A stretch of 64,000 nt of DNA, taken from assembly GCF_004345745.1 (NCBI RefSeq), contig NZ_SLXJ01000009.1:19294-83293 (forward strand). Direction: 5' to 3'. This document shows, one piece after another, positions 1 through 8,693 of this stretch. Source of the stretch: Nicoletella semolina. Lineage in GTDB: Bacteria; Pseudomonadota; Gammaproteobacteria; Enterobacterales; Pasteurellaceae. The translations under genes and the position numbers were made by a program. Each line of letters starts with the position of its first letter. The stretch's first letter is position 1. A model generated the notes under the pieces. That model saw only the letters and a list, made by a program, of their open reading frames with translations. It had not been told where the DNA came from and searched no databases.

Positions 1-633
1 GACAGTTTGACTTGTTTGATAAACAATAGTCCGACTAAAGTGCGTTTGCAGTATATTGATGCACCTGAATTAGATCAGCCCTATGGTGAGTCTTCAAAAC
101 GTGGGCTTGCAGAGCTGGTTCTTAATAAGCAGGTGAAGCTGCTAGTAAGTGGTCGTGATCGATATAATCGGTTATTGGCAGAGGTATATGATAAAAGAAG
201 AGGAAATATTAACCTAAAAATGGTTGAAATGGGTCTGGTTTGGGTATATAGCTATACGAAGCCGATTTATTCGCAAGCAGAGCAGCGAGCAAAGCGTAAT
301 CACCTTGGCTTGTGGCAGGATAAGAACCCGATTAATCCTAAGCAGTGGCGTGAGAATAAGCGGTCAGATTTGCCAAAAAATTTGCAAAATAAGAATGTAA
401 AAAAATCAAATGTGCAAAGAAAAAGTGAATACTCACCGCTTGTGAGTTCACAGTCTGTTCCTTTGCTAGATTGTCGAAAAAAACGAAGCTGTAGACAGTT
501 GAAAACCTACGAAAATGCGTTGGCTTATTTTCAGCAATGTGGCTGGAAAGAACTTGATCGTAATGGCGATGGGATACCTTGTAATACACTTTATCGCCAA
601 GCAAATCGCTTAAAAGGTTCACGTTATGATTAA
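1..633 (+). CDS. Thermonuclease (SNase-like) with C-terminal excalibur domain, 5' end missing
   Basis: The reading frame is open to base 1 and starts inside the SNase fold: the first codons give DSLTCLINN, matching the GDSLT strand of the family, so the true start and any signal peptide lie before the window. The nuclease part shows VRLQYIDAPE and GRDRYNRLLAEVY, which carry the arginine and acidic active-site residues of staphylococcal-nuclease-like enzymes. After a basic linker, a C-terminal excalibur motif follows, with paired cysteines and an Asp-rich calcium-type loop (DRNGDGIPC). Family knowledge predicts a secreted or periplasmic Ca-dependent nuclease. Its end overlaps the next gene by 8 bp, so the two are probably co-transcribed. 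Confidence 0.85.
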   Translation, partial: DSLTCLINNSPTKVRLQYIDAPELDQPYGESSKRGLAELVLNKQVKLLVSGRDRYNRLLAEVYDKRRGNINLKMVEMGLVWVYSYTKPIYSQAEQRAKRNHLGLWQDKNPINPKQWRENKRSDLPKNLQNKNVKKSNVQRKSEYSPLVSSQSVPLLDCRKKRSCRQLKTYENALAYFQQCGWKELDRNGDGIPCNTLYRQANRLKGSRYD

Positions 634-1819
634 CCAGCGATTCCGTGAAGAGTTTCCTTTTTTTAGTTCAGATCAGCGTTGGACGTACCTTGATTCAGCT
701 GCAACAACCCTTAAACCAGCCGTGTTGTTAAAAGCAACGAGCGATTTTTATTGTTCGGCGGGTTCTGTACATCGCAGTCAGTATGATCTGGTTCAGACGC
801 AGGCTTATGAGGCAGCACGAGACTTAGTCGCTCAACGCTTTAACGCAGTCTCTCGTGATGCGGTCATTTGGACAAGTGGTACAACGTATTCGATTAATCT
901 TGTGGCACACGGGCTGGCACATCAGGTAACAGAGGGTGATGAGATTATTATTTCTGTTGCTGAACATCACGCTAATTTTATTCCTTGGCAGCAGTTGGCA
1001 CAGCACACCAAGGCGAGATTGATTGTATTACCTGTGAATGAAAATTACCAGATCGATCCTGCTGTGCTGCTAAAACATCTTAATACTCGCACGAAAATAG
1101 TGGCATTTAATTTAGTTTCAAATATTACAGGCACTCGCCAGCCTGTGGAAAAACTGATTCCTTTAATTCGGCAACATAGTGGTGCAAAAATTATGTTGGA
1201 TATTGCTCAAGCGGTTTGTTATGAGCAGATTGATGTACAGCAGCTTGATGCGGATTTTTATGCATTTTCTGCACATAAAATGTACGGTCCAACTGGGGTT
1301 GGGGTATTAATTGGGAATTTGCAAAGTTTAAGTCAATTGCGACCGCTAGTCTTTGGTGGGAAAATGGTTAAAGAGATTTCCGCAGAGCAGCTTGTTATGA
1401 CTGAATTGCCTTATCGCCTTGAAGCGGGTACGCCAAATATCGCTGGAATTATCGGTTTTGGAAAGGTATTGGAGTGGTTTTTGCAATGGGATTTATCACA
1501 GCTTAATCAAAACCTTATTCAGCTTGCAAAACAGGCACGTTTACGCTTGACAGCTTATCCAAATGTTCATATTTTAGGCAATTTACATTCTTCGACTATT
1601 AGCTTTGCTTTTATCGATCAACATCACGCTGACGTAGCCAGTATTCTTGCTGAGCAGCATATTGCTGTGCGAGTGGGGGAACACTGTGCTAAGCCTTATC
1701 TACATTACCTCCAGCGAACAGGCACAATCCGAATGTCGTTGAGTCATTATAATTTGCCTGAAGATCTAGACAGATTTTTTGCTGGATTAGATAATGCGTT
1801 GGCAATTTTAGGTGATTAG
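626..1819 (+). CDS. csdA: Cysteine desulfurase, CsdA-like (class V PLP enzyme)
   Basis: 397 aa, the usual length for group II cysteine desulfurases. It removes sulfur from cysteine as an enzyme-bound persulfide for Fe-S cluster or other sulfur transfer. Visible motifs are YLDSAATTLKP near the N-terminus, the VAEHHAN histidine (about residue 114), the PLP lysine in SAHKMYGPTG (Lys218) and the catalytic cysteine in RVGEHCAKP (Cys354). FGGKMVKEIS and NVHRS-like segments resemble E. coli CsdA more than SufS. No csdE or suf genes lie beside it in this window. The PLP-aspartate segment reads LDIAQAV where many relatives have a DGAQ form. CsdA rather than SufS is a judgement from similarity only. 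Confidence 0.85.
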   Translation: MINQRFREEFPFFSSDQRWTYLDSAATTLKPAVLLKATSDFYCSAGSVHRSQYDLVQTQAYEAARDLVAQRFNAVSRDAVIWTSGTTYSINLVAHGLAHQVTEGDEIIISVAEHHANFIPWQQLAQHTKARLIVLPVNENYQIDPAVLLKHLNTRTKIVAFNLVSNITGTRQPVEKLIPLIRQHSGAKIMLDIAQAVCYEQIDVQQLDADFYAFSAHKMYGPTGVGVLIGNLQSLSQLRPLVFGGKMVKEISAEQLVMTELPYRLEAGTPNIAGIIGFGKVLEWFLQWDLSQLNQNLIQLAKQARLRLTAYPNVHILGNLHSSTISFAFIDQHHADVASILAEQHIAVRVGEHCAKPYLHYLQRTGTIRMSLSHYNLPEDLDRFFAGLDNALAILGD

Positions 1820-1881
1820 ATTAAAAAGTCAGTCAGTGATATAATTTCCGCTAGAACCTAACAACAGAATGCGATACTCTA

Positions 1882-1910
1882 CTGTTACGATCTACTCTAG
1901 ATAGTATAAT
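1882..1910 (+). promoter_or_regulatory. Candidate pfkA promoter
   Basis: A perfect TATAAT (1905-1910) lies 60 nt before the pfkA start, with a weak -35 CTGTTA (1882-1887) at 17-nt spacing. A second TATAAT at 1840-1845 is an alternative. Seen in sequence only; the -35 match is poor. Confidence 0.4.
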
Positions 1911-1969
1911 GTTGCAGGCAATAAATGCTCTGCTATTACCGATTTTATTATTACTTTATAGGTGTTTTT

Positions 1970-2935
1970 ATGATTAAAAAAATTGCAGTTCTTACAAGTG
2001 GAGGCGATGCACCAGGAATGAATGCCGCAATTCGTGGCGTTGTGCGTTCTGCACTTTGCGAAGGCTTGGAAGTTTACGGTATACAAGATGGCTATTGTGG
2101 TCTGTTTAATAATAGGATAATTCCGCTTGATCGCCGATCTGTGTCTGATGTGATTAATCGAGGAGGTACATTTTTAGGATCGGCTCGTTTCCCCCAATTT
2201 AGAGATCCTGAAATTCGTAAAAAATGCGTCGAAAATCTTAAGCAATACGGTATTGATGCATTAGTTGTGATTGGGGGTGATGGCTCCTATATGGGGGCAA
2301 AATTACTGACCGAGGAACACGGCATTGCTTGTATTGGGTTACCAGGGACAATTGATAATGATATTGTTGGTACAGATTATACCATTGGTTTCCAAACTGC
2401 ACTTGAAACCGCAGTCGAAGCAATTGACCGTTTACGAGATACATCAACCTCTCATAAACGTATTTCTATCGTTGAAATTATGGGAAGACATTGTGGTGAT
2501 TTGACGATCAACGCTGCTCTAGCGGGTGGGTGTGAATATATTATTGTGCCTGAAAAAGGATTAGATAAGGAATGCCTGATTCGTAATATTGAAAGTGGTT
2601 TCCAAAAAGGGAAATGCCACTCTATTATTGCGATTACAGAGTTGATGACTAATGTACACGAATTAGCAAAGGAGATAGAATCTCGTTTTGGGCATGAAAC
2701 TCGTGCAACAGTACTGGGGCACATACAGCGTGGCGGCAGTCCTTGTGCATTTGATCGTATTCTTGCCTCTCGTATGGGGGTTTATGCCGTTGAGCTATTA
2801 CTACAAGGGGAAGCAGGTCGCTGTGTTGGGATTCAAAATGAAAAATTAGTTCACCACGATATTATTGAAGCAATTAACACAATGCGTCGTCCATTTAAAG
2901 AAGAGTTATTTAATACCTCGAAAAAGCTGTTCTAA
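1970..2935 (+). CDS. pfkA: ATP-dependent 6-phosphofructokinase
   Basis: Phosphorylates fructose 6-phosphate to fructose 1,6-bisphosphate, the committed step of glycolysis; cytosolic tetramer. The ATP site is [12 protein letters not shown] at the N-terminus, followed by [10 protein letters not shown] (about 101-110) and the catalytic GTIDND segment (about 126-131). The start ATG at 1970 follows TAGG at suitable spacing and gives 321 aa, the size of E. coli PfkA; the frame is open further upstream (to 1925) but that part has no homology. It has its own candidate promoter and ends just before a very strong palindromic terminator shared with recQ. Confidence 0.97.
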   Translation: MIKKIAVLTSGGDAPGMNAAIRGVVRSALCEGLEVYGIQDGYCGLFNNRIIPLDRRSVSDVINRGGTFLGSARFPQFRDPEIRKKCVENLKQYGIDALVVIGGDGSYMGAKLLTEEHGIACIGLPGTIDNDIVGTDYTIGFQTALETAVEAIDRLRDTSTSHKRISIVEIMGRHCGDLTINAALAGGCEYIIVPEKGLDKECLIRNIESGFQKGKCHSIIAITELMTNVHELAKEIESRFGHETRATVLGHIQRGGSPCAFDRILASRMGVYAVELLLQGEAGRCVGIQNEKLVHHDIIEAINTMRRPFKEELFNTSKKLF

Positions 2936-2942
2936 TCAGTAA

Positions 2943-3004
2943 AAAGATAGATACAAAAAGTAAACGCAGACACTTGTCTGCGTTTACTTTTTGTATCTAT
3001 CTTT
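2943..3004. terminator. Perfect 30-bp inverted repeat between convergent pfkA and recQ
   Basis: Arms 2943-2972 and 2975-3004 are exact reverse complements with a 2-nt gap (CT). It sits between two converging genes, so it most likely ends transcription from both sides. The outer bases give AAAG on one side and CTTT on the other, so there is only a short U-run in either direction. The arm length is far above what an intrinsic terminator needs. Confidence 0.75.
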
Positions 3005-3020
3005 GCGAGTATTTACTTTG

Positions 3021-4829
3021 TCAGCGATTAGCCTTGTGCGAGAGGATTAATTGAATAAATGCAGGTCCAAAACGTTCGAGTTTTCTCTCTCCTACGCCGT
3101 TAATTTCAAGCATTTCTTGGGCGTTTATTGGCAAAAATTCAGCCATTTCCTGCAAAGTCGCATCATTAAATACCACATAAGGCGGAATATTTTCTTTGTC
3201 AGCGATTTGTTTACGCAAAAAACGCAGGCGAGCAAATAGATCTTTGTCGTAACGCTGACTGACAGATTTCTGAATATAAGTACTTGCTGTTAAATTCAAT
3301 CGAGGTAAAGCCAGTTCGATGGGTACTTCTGCACGCAAGATAGGGCGTGATTCTTCTGTGAGCTGTAAAGCTGAATAATTAGCAATATTTTGACGTATTA
3401 GACCGAGATGAATTAATTGGCGAATGACGCTGATCCAATATTCTTGAGATTTTTCCTTGCCTAATCCATATACGGATAATTTATCGTGTTCTAACTCACG
3501 GACTTTTTGATGATTTAGCCCACGCAGAACAGCAACAATATGATGTAATCCAAATCGCTGTCCTGTTCTATAAATAGTGGACATCACTTTCTGTACATCA
3601 ATAAGGGCATCATATTTTTTGGGAGGATCAAGGCAAATATCACAATTATTACAAGGCTGTTGTCGAGATTCACCAAAATAATTAAGTAAGACTAAACGGC
3701 GGCAAGTTTGCGACTCTGCAAATGCACCGATGGCTTGTAATTTATGTTGCTCTATTTGTCTCTGTTCACTCTCTGGTTTCTCAAGTAATACTTTATTTAA
3801 CCAAGCATAATCTGCTGGATCGTAAAATAATACCGCTTCAGCTGGGAGGTCATCACGTCCTGCACGTCCTGTTTCCTGATAGTAAGATTCAATACTACGA
3901 GGCAGGTCAAAATGTACGACAAATCTGACGTTAGATTTATTGATCCCCATACCAAAAGCAACCGTTGCTACAACCACTTGGATATTGTCTCGTTGAAAAG
4001 CATTTTGCACAGTTTCTCTCTGCTGTATTGTCATTCCTGCGTGATAACCCATCACGGTAAATTGCCGAGATGTTAATTTATCACATAGCTCTTCTACTTT
4101 TTTACGACTATTACAATAAACAATGCCACTTTTCCCCTTTTGACTATTAATAAATTTAATTAATTGATCTATGGGCTTAAATTTTTCTTGTACCGTGTAG
4201 CGAATATTTGGGCGATCGAAACTTCCCAAATAAGTATGTGGATTTTCAAGTTGAAGATGATGAATAATATCTGCACGAGTTGTAGGATCAGCAGTGGCAG
4301 TTAGTCCTATAATAGGGACATTTGTGAATGTTTTGCGTAATCCTCCCAATAAAGTGTATTCAGGACGGAAATCGTGTCCCCACTGTGAAACACAATGCAC
4401 TTCATCAACGGCAATCATATTGACTTTACAGTGATGGATAAAATGGAAGAAATGATCAGTCATCACCTTTTCAGGGGATAAATAGAGTAATTTTAATTTC
4501 CCTGATAACGCTTTTGCTTCAACCTGCTTCTGTTCTTTTAAAGTTTGGGTTGAATTGAGAAATGCAGCCTCAACGCCATTAGTCAGCAGTTGATCAACCT
4601 GATCTTTCATCAAAGAAATAAGCGGAGAAATAACTAGCGTAATCCCCTCTAGGCATAGGGCAGGTACTTGATAACAGAGTGATTTCCCTCCCCCTGTCGT
4701 CATAACAACCAAGCAATCTTTGCCAGTAAGAATTGCCTCAATAATTTCTGCTTGACCATGGCGAAAGGATTGATAGCCAAAAACCTGATGTAAAACTTCT
4801 GTCGCTTTAGTAAGATTATAAGCGGTCAT
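3021..4829 (-). CDS. recQ: ATP-dependent DNA helicase RecQ
   Basis: 602 aa SF2 3'-5' helicase for recombination and repair. Walker A is TTGGGKS (Lys49); motif II reads DEVHCVSQWGHDFRPEY (142-), where most RecQ proteins have DEAH. Later come the helicase C domain (QETGRAGRDDLPA), the RecQ zinc cysteines (one Cys, then CNNCDIC), a winged-helix region and a C-terminal HRDC domain ending near residue 590. Its ATG overlaps the cyaY stop in ATGA (4826-4829), so it is translationally coupled to cyaY. Converges on pfkA. Confidence 0.96.
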   Translation of the reverse strand: MTAYNLTKATEVLHQVFGYQSFRHGQAEIIEAILTGKDCLVVMTTGGGKSLCYQVPALCLEGITLVISPLISLMKDQVDQLLTNGVEAAFLNSTQTLKEQKQVEAKALSGKLKLLYLSPEKVMTDHFFHFIHHCKVNMIAVDEVHCVSQWGHDFRPEYTLLGGLRKTFTNVPIIGLTATADPTTRADIIHHLQLENPHTYLGSFDRPNIRYTVQEKFKPIDQLIKFINSQKGKSGIVYCNSRKKVEELCDKLTSRQFTVMGYHAGMTIQQRETVQNAFQRDNIQVVVATVAFGMGINKSNVRFVVHFDLPRSIESYYQETGRAGRDDLPAEAVLFYDPADYAWLNKVLLEKPESEQRQIEQHKLQAIGAFAESQTCRRLVLLNYFGESRQQPCNNCDICLDPPKKYDALIDVQKVMSTIYRTGQRFGLHHIVAVLRGLNHQKVRELEHDKLSVYGLGKEKSQEYWISVIRQLIHLGLIRQNIANYSALQLTEESRPILRAEVPIELALPRLNLTASTYIQKSVSQRYDKDLFARLRFLRKQIADKENIPPYVVFNDATLQEMAEFLPINAQEMLEINGVGERKLERFGPAFIQLILSHKANR

Positions 4830-5137
4830 TCGCTAAATGAAACCGTCTCTCCGTGGCGAATAAAGGCTTCTTCTAAATGAAGCCAAAAGGATCGACCTTC
4901 TGAACTTAGCCAAGTATCTTCACGGTAGGCGAAGTGAAAGCCGCCTAGTTTACTTGCCAACCAAAGCTCTAACATTGCTTCTTGTTTATTGATGATAATT
5001 TGTGAGTCGTCATCAAACGTTAAGGTCATTACCGCACCTTGAATTTCACAATCTACACCACTGCCTTGCTTATCCAGTTGCTCTTCGATGTGTTGCCATA
5101 CTTGTTCAATTTTCTGATGATATTCAGCAATATTCAT
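4826..5137 (-). CDS. cyaY: Frataxin-like iron-binding protein CyaY
   Basis: 103 aa, full family length. Binds iron and modulates Fe-S cluster assembly on IscS in the cytosol. The N-terminal helix is rich in Glu and Asp (EQVWQHIEEQLD), followed by the frataxin beta-sheet with conserved LWLASKLGGFHF and a WL motif. First gene of a two-gene unit with recQ (4-bp overlap). Confidence 0.93.
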   Translation of the reverse strand: MNIAEYHQKIEQVWQHIEEQLDKQGSGVDCEIQGAVMTLTFDDDSQIIINKQEAMLELWLASKLGGFHFAYREDTWLSSEGRSFWLHLEEAFIRHGETVSFSE

Positions 5138-5260
5138 AAATTTGTCTCAATAATTTGCAAAAATTTAAAAAAATTAGATCGCTATTGTCAATTGTTCTAT
5201 TTAGATTTTCAATCAAAAATTACGCCAGTTGATTTGATATTAATTAAATTATTATGTGGG

Positions 5261-5902
5261 TTACATCCAAGCATTATTGCGAATTACGCCAACTGCAATG
5301 CCTTCAATTTCAATAAAAGTATTTTTAGAGTCAATGACAATAGCCTCTAACTCATCATTTTCTGGGTGTAAATAGATGATATTACCTTTTTTTTCTAATC
5401 GTTTTACAGTAACTTCATCATTCACTCTTGCTACGACAACTTGCCCATTACGAGCTGAATTTGTGCGATGTACAGCCAATAAATCGCCATCTAAAATGCC
5501 TATTTTTTCCATTGAGTTTCCATTTACTCGTAATAAATAATCGGCATTGGGGGAGAACATTGCCCCATTCACAGGATAATGATTTTCTATATGTTCAACA
5601 GCGGTAATTGGTGAGCCTGCGGCAACTTTGCCGACCAAAGGCAGACCTTCATCAATATTTTCATCATTCTCAGACTCAGCATTCTCAACTAAGATACGAA
5701 TACCTCGTGAAGTGCCAGAGAGCATTTCAATATACCCCTTGCGAGCCAAGGCTTTCAGATGTTCCTCTGCAGCATTGGGGGATTTAAAGCCTATTTTTCG
5801 AGCAATTTCTACCCGTGTTGGCGGCATACCTGTTTCTTCGATATGCTGGCGAACAAAATCAAGGATTTCTTGCTGACGAGCCGTTAAATGTGGAAGATTC
5901 AT
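5261..5902 (-). CDS. lexA: SOS repressor LexA
   Basis: Represses the SOS regulon and self-cleaves when RecA is activated. The N-terminal winged helix ([16 protein letters not shown] to about 70) is followed by the cleavage site Ala95-Gly96 (VAAGSP) and the Ser130/Lys167 dyad (NGNSMEK; TVKRLEK). The open frame extends to 5953, but that part covers the operator; ATG 5902 gives 213 aa beginning [11 protein letters not shown], aligned with E. coli LexA. About 11 residues of acidic linker ([10 protein letters not shown]) make it longer than the 202-aa E. coli protein. Two LexA boxes upstream indicate autoregulation. Confidence 0.97.
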   Translation of the reverse strand: MNLPHLTARQQEILDFVRQHIEETGMPPTRVEIARKIGFKSPNAAEEHLKALARKGYIEMLSGTSRGIRILVENAESENDENIDEGLPLVGKVAAGSPITAVEHIENHYPVNGAMFSPNADYLLRVNGNSMEKIGILDGDLLAVHRTNSARNGQVVVARVNDEVTVKRLEKKGNIIYLHPENDELEAIVIDSKNTFIEIEGIAVGVIRNNAWM

Positions 5903-5912
5903 ACTTTTCTCA

Positions 5913-5928
5913 CTGTCTTTATATACAG
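5913..5928. promoter_or_regulatory. LexA box 1 (SOS operator)
   Basis: CTGTCTTTATATACAG is an exact CTGT-N8-ACAG site, 10 nt before the lexA start codon. Two tandem boxes at lexA also occur in E. coli. Confidence 0.9.
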
Positions 5929-5934
5929 AAAATA

Positions 5935-5950
5935 GTGTTATTATATACAG
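5935..5950. promoter_or_regulatory. LexA box 2 (SOS operator)
   Basis: GTGTTATTATATACAG matches CTGT-N8-ACAG except for the first base. It lies 22 bp from box 1 (centre to centre) and overlaps the lexA -10 element, so bound LexA would block its own promoter. Confidence 0.82.
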
Positions 5951-5967
5951 CAAAAATGGATTTGTAA
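5940..5967 (-). promoter_or_regulatory. lexA promoter
   Basis: Read on the minus strand: -35 TTACAA (5967-5962), 16-nt spacer, -10 TATAAT (5945-5940). The -10 lies inside LexA box 2. Confidence 0.7.
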
Positions 5968-6008
5968 CGAATTAATTCAATTTGCTTGCAAAAATTTATG
6001 GTAAACTG

Positions 6009-6017
6009 ACCGCTTGT
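6009..6017 (-). repeat. DNA uptake signal core (Apl-type)
   Basis: Exact ACCGCTTGT, the complement of ACAAGCGGT, between lexA and plsB. TTGCAAAAATTT lies just upstream, as in the extended uptake consensus. Confidence 0.8.
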
Positions 6018-6047
6018 TAATTCCTACTATAACTATTCAAAGGGATA

Positions 6048-8525
6048 ATGAAAATGCCTTTTAATAAGTGTGATTTTTTTACTGTAGTGTATCGTAACAC
6101 CTTAAATTTATTACTCTCTCCACTGGTAAAAACACGAGCCATTCCAACCAATCCTATTGAGGAGCTTGAGTTAAATCTCTCACAGCCGATTGTTTATGTA
6201 CTACCTTATACCTCTCAAACAGATTTGCTCATCTTGCAAAAAAATTGTCGAGCTCTTGATTTGCCTGATCCTTTAGAAAAAAATGCTATTAATGGTGTGG
6301 TTTTGCCTCGTTATGTATTCTTAGATGAAGGGCGACGATTTTTTAAGTCAAAAGGCGTAAAGAGTGAAACAGAAATTATTTTTCATCGCTATCTGGATCT
6401 TCATCGAAATCACACAGCACTGGATGCTCAAATAGTGCCTGTTTCAGTATTATGGGGACGATCGCCAGGTAAAGAGAAAGAGCTGCCTGTGTTACGACTA
6501 TTAGGCTGGTTTCAACGTTTAGTTACGATGATATGGTTTGGGCGAGATAATTTTATTCGTTTTTCCCAAGCGGTATCTTTGCGTTATATGGTAACCGAGC
6601 ACGGTGCGGATCACGCTATTGCACAAAAGTTAGCTCGAGTGGCAAAAATGCACTTTGCTAAACAACGTTATTCAACAACAGGGCCTCGCTTGCCAGATCG
6701 TCAGGCGATGTTTAATAAGTTGTTGCAATCGCCAGCGATTCTTGCGGCAATTGAAGATGAATCCAAAAAAGCAAAAAGCTCACCTGAAAAAGCACGCAAA
6801 GAAGCGAAGAAAATACTTGATGAGATTGCTGCAAATGTGAGCCATGAGAGCTTACGAGTAGCGGATAGATTATTAAGTTGGCTATGGAATAAGTTGTACC
6901 AAGGTATCAATGTTCAAAATGGCGAAAGGGTTCGCAAATTGGCTTTAGAAGGACACGAAATTGTGTATGTGCCTTGTCATCGTAGCCATATGGACTATTT
7001 ATTACTCTCTTATTTACTTTATCATCAAGGCTTAGTACCACCACATATTGCTGCAGGAATTAATCTTAACTTTTTCCCTGTCGGCTCAATTTTCCGCAGT
7101 TGGGGAGCGTTTTTTATCCGTCGTTCCTTCAAAGGAAATCGCCTTTATTCAACGATTTTTCGTGAATATCTCGCAGAATTATTTTATCGAGGCTATTCCG
7201 TTGAATATTTTATTGAAGGTGGACGCTCACGCACTGGACGTTTGCTTGCTCCGAAAGCTGGTATGATGTCAATGACACTGCAAGCTTTACAACGTGGACT
7301 AACTCGCCCAATTAGCATTGTGCCTGTCTATATCGGTTATGAACACGTTTTAGAAGTGGATACTTATGCAAAAGAGCTGCGTGGTTCAGAAAAAGAAAAA
7401 GAGAATGCAGGTTTGGTATTACGAGTACTTAAGAAATTGCGTAACTTAGGGCAGGCTTATGTAAATTTTGGTGAGCCTATCCAGCTCAATACCTATCTAA
7501 ATGCAAATTTTCCTGAGTGGAAATTACCTTCAGTAGAAGGTACTCGCCAAAAATGGCTTAATGATGCAGTCAATGCGTTATCTGAGCAAGTCATGGTCAA
7601 TATTAACAATGCGGCAGCCGTGAATGCGAAGAATTTAATTGGTTCTATTTTACTTGCTTCACGCCAACGCTCTTTGACTAGAGAGCAGCTTGTTGAGCAG
7701 GTTGAAAGTTATCTCCAACTCTTCCAGCGAGTGCCTTATGCGGCAAATGTAACTTTGCCGACAGAACCTGCTGATGAAATGATTAATCACGTTTTACAAC
7801 TGCCTCGATCAGGGGTCGTCTCCGAAAAAGACACATTTGGCGAAATTATTCGTCTCGATCGCCAATCAGCGGTGTTGATGACTTATTATCGCAACAATAT
7901 TCAGCATTTGTTTGTGCTACCATCACTTGTTGCAAGTCTAGTTTTACATCACGAAGCGATCTCTAAAGACTTGATTTTACAAAGCGTGAAACAAGTTTAT
8001 CCGTTCTTGAAAGCAGAATTATTTTTACATTTGGCTCAAGCGGAAATTGAGCAACATATTGAGGCGATTTTGGCTGAATTTGTACGCCAGCAGATTATTC
8101 GTCACGAAAGTGAAATGTGTATGATTAATCGTTCTTGCCTACAAGTGTTACAACTCTATTCAGCGGGGATTCGTGAAATTTTGCAGCGTTATTATATTAG
8201 CCTACACATACTCATTGAGCATCCTCAAGTAAGTCGTAATGAACTCGAAAAAGAAAGCCGCTCTATTGCTCAGCGTTTGTCCGTATTACACGGCATAAAT
8301 GCTCCAGAGTTCTTTGATAAAGCACTGTTCTCCACCTTTGGTTCGACACTTAAAGAACAGGGCTATTTTGATGAACAAGGCAATATCACAGATAAGGTGA
8401 AAAATACCGAAGAAGTGCTGCGAGGGCTGATTTCTCTTGATGTGCAACAAACTATTCAGGGGGCGATGAGCAAAGGTGAAGAGGCTGTATTAGAAGTAAG
8501 AGCCGCTGAAAAGCAAGAAGAGTAG
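6048..8525 (+). CDS. plsB: Glycerol-3-phosphate 1-O-acyltransferase PlsB
   Basis: 825 aa inner-membrane enzyme that transfers an acyl chain to sn-1 of glycerol 3-phosphate, the first step of phospholipid synthesis. The H(X4)D acyltransferase motif is HRSHMD (about 311-316), followed by [18 protein letters not shown], the substrate-binding GGRSRTGR (about 390) and VPVYIGYE. Full-length compared with E. coli (about 807 aa). ATG 6048 follows AAAGGGAT. Divergent from lexA, the same side-by-side order as in E. coli, where dgkA also lies there; no dgkA is present here. Confidence 0.96.
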   Translation: MKMPFNKCDFFTVVYRNTLNLLLSPLVKTRAIPTNPIEELELNLSQPIVYVLPYTSQTDLLILQKNCRALDLPDPLEKNAINGVVLPRYVFLDEGRRFFKSKGVKSETEIIFHRYLDLHRNHTALDAQIVPVSVLWGRSPGKEKELPVLRLLGWFQRLVTMIWFGRDNFIRFSQAVSLRYMVTEHGADHAIAQKLARVAKMHFAKQRYSTTGPRLPDRQAMFNKLLQSPAILAAIEDESKKAKSSPEKARKEAKKILDEIAANVSHESLRVADRLLSWLWNKLYQGINVQNGERVRKLALEGHEIVYVPCHRSHMDYLLLSYLLYHQGLVPPHIAAGINLNFFPVGSIFRSWGAFFIRRSFKGNRLYSTIFREYLAELFYRGYSVEYFIEGGRSRTGRLLAPKAGMMSMTLQALQRGLTRPISIVPVYIGYEHVLEVDTYAKELRGSEKEKENAGLVLRVLKKLRNLGQAYVNFGEPIQLNTYLNANFPEWKLPSVEGTRQKWLNDAVNALSEQVMVNINNAAAVNAKNLIGSILLASRQRSLTREQLVEQVESYLQLFQRVPYAANVTLPTEPADEMINHVLQLPRSGVVSEKDTFGEIIRLDRQSAVLMTYYRNNIQHLFVLPSLVASLVLHHEAISKDLILQSVKQVYPFLKAELFLHLAQAEIEQHIEAILAEFVRQQIIRHESEMCMINRSCLQVLQLYSAGIREILQRYYISLHILIEHPQVSRNELEKESRSIAQRLSVLHGINAPEFFDKALFSTFGSTLKEQGYFDEQGNITDKVKNTEEVLRGLISLDVQQTIQGAMSKGEEAVLEVRAAEKQEE

Positions 8526-8585
8526 GAAAAAATGCAGGATAAGTCGGAAAACGGCGATAAATAGGAAAACAACAATAAATAGGCA

Positions 8586-8660
8586 AACAAGCGGTCAGTA
8601 ACGCCCATTTTTTTGCATTTCTATTCGTTGCAAAAATTTGGGCTGAATTGACCGCTTGTT
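8586..8660. terminator. Inverted uptake-sequence pair between convergent plsB and rnr
   Basis: AACAAGCGGTCA (8586-8597) pairs exactly with TGACCGCTTGTT (8649-8660). The inner segments GCCCA..TTTGCA and TGCAAAAATTTGGGC also pair almost fully, so the whole intergenic region can fold as one long hairpin, followed by a T-rich tract. Both arms contain the 9-bp uptake core (8587-8595 and 8651-8659). Paired uptake signals used as terminators are known in Pasteurellaceae. Confidence 0.8.
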
Positions 8661-8693
8661 GTTTTATTTTTTTATACGAATACTGGCAAGGTT

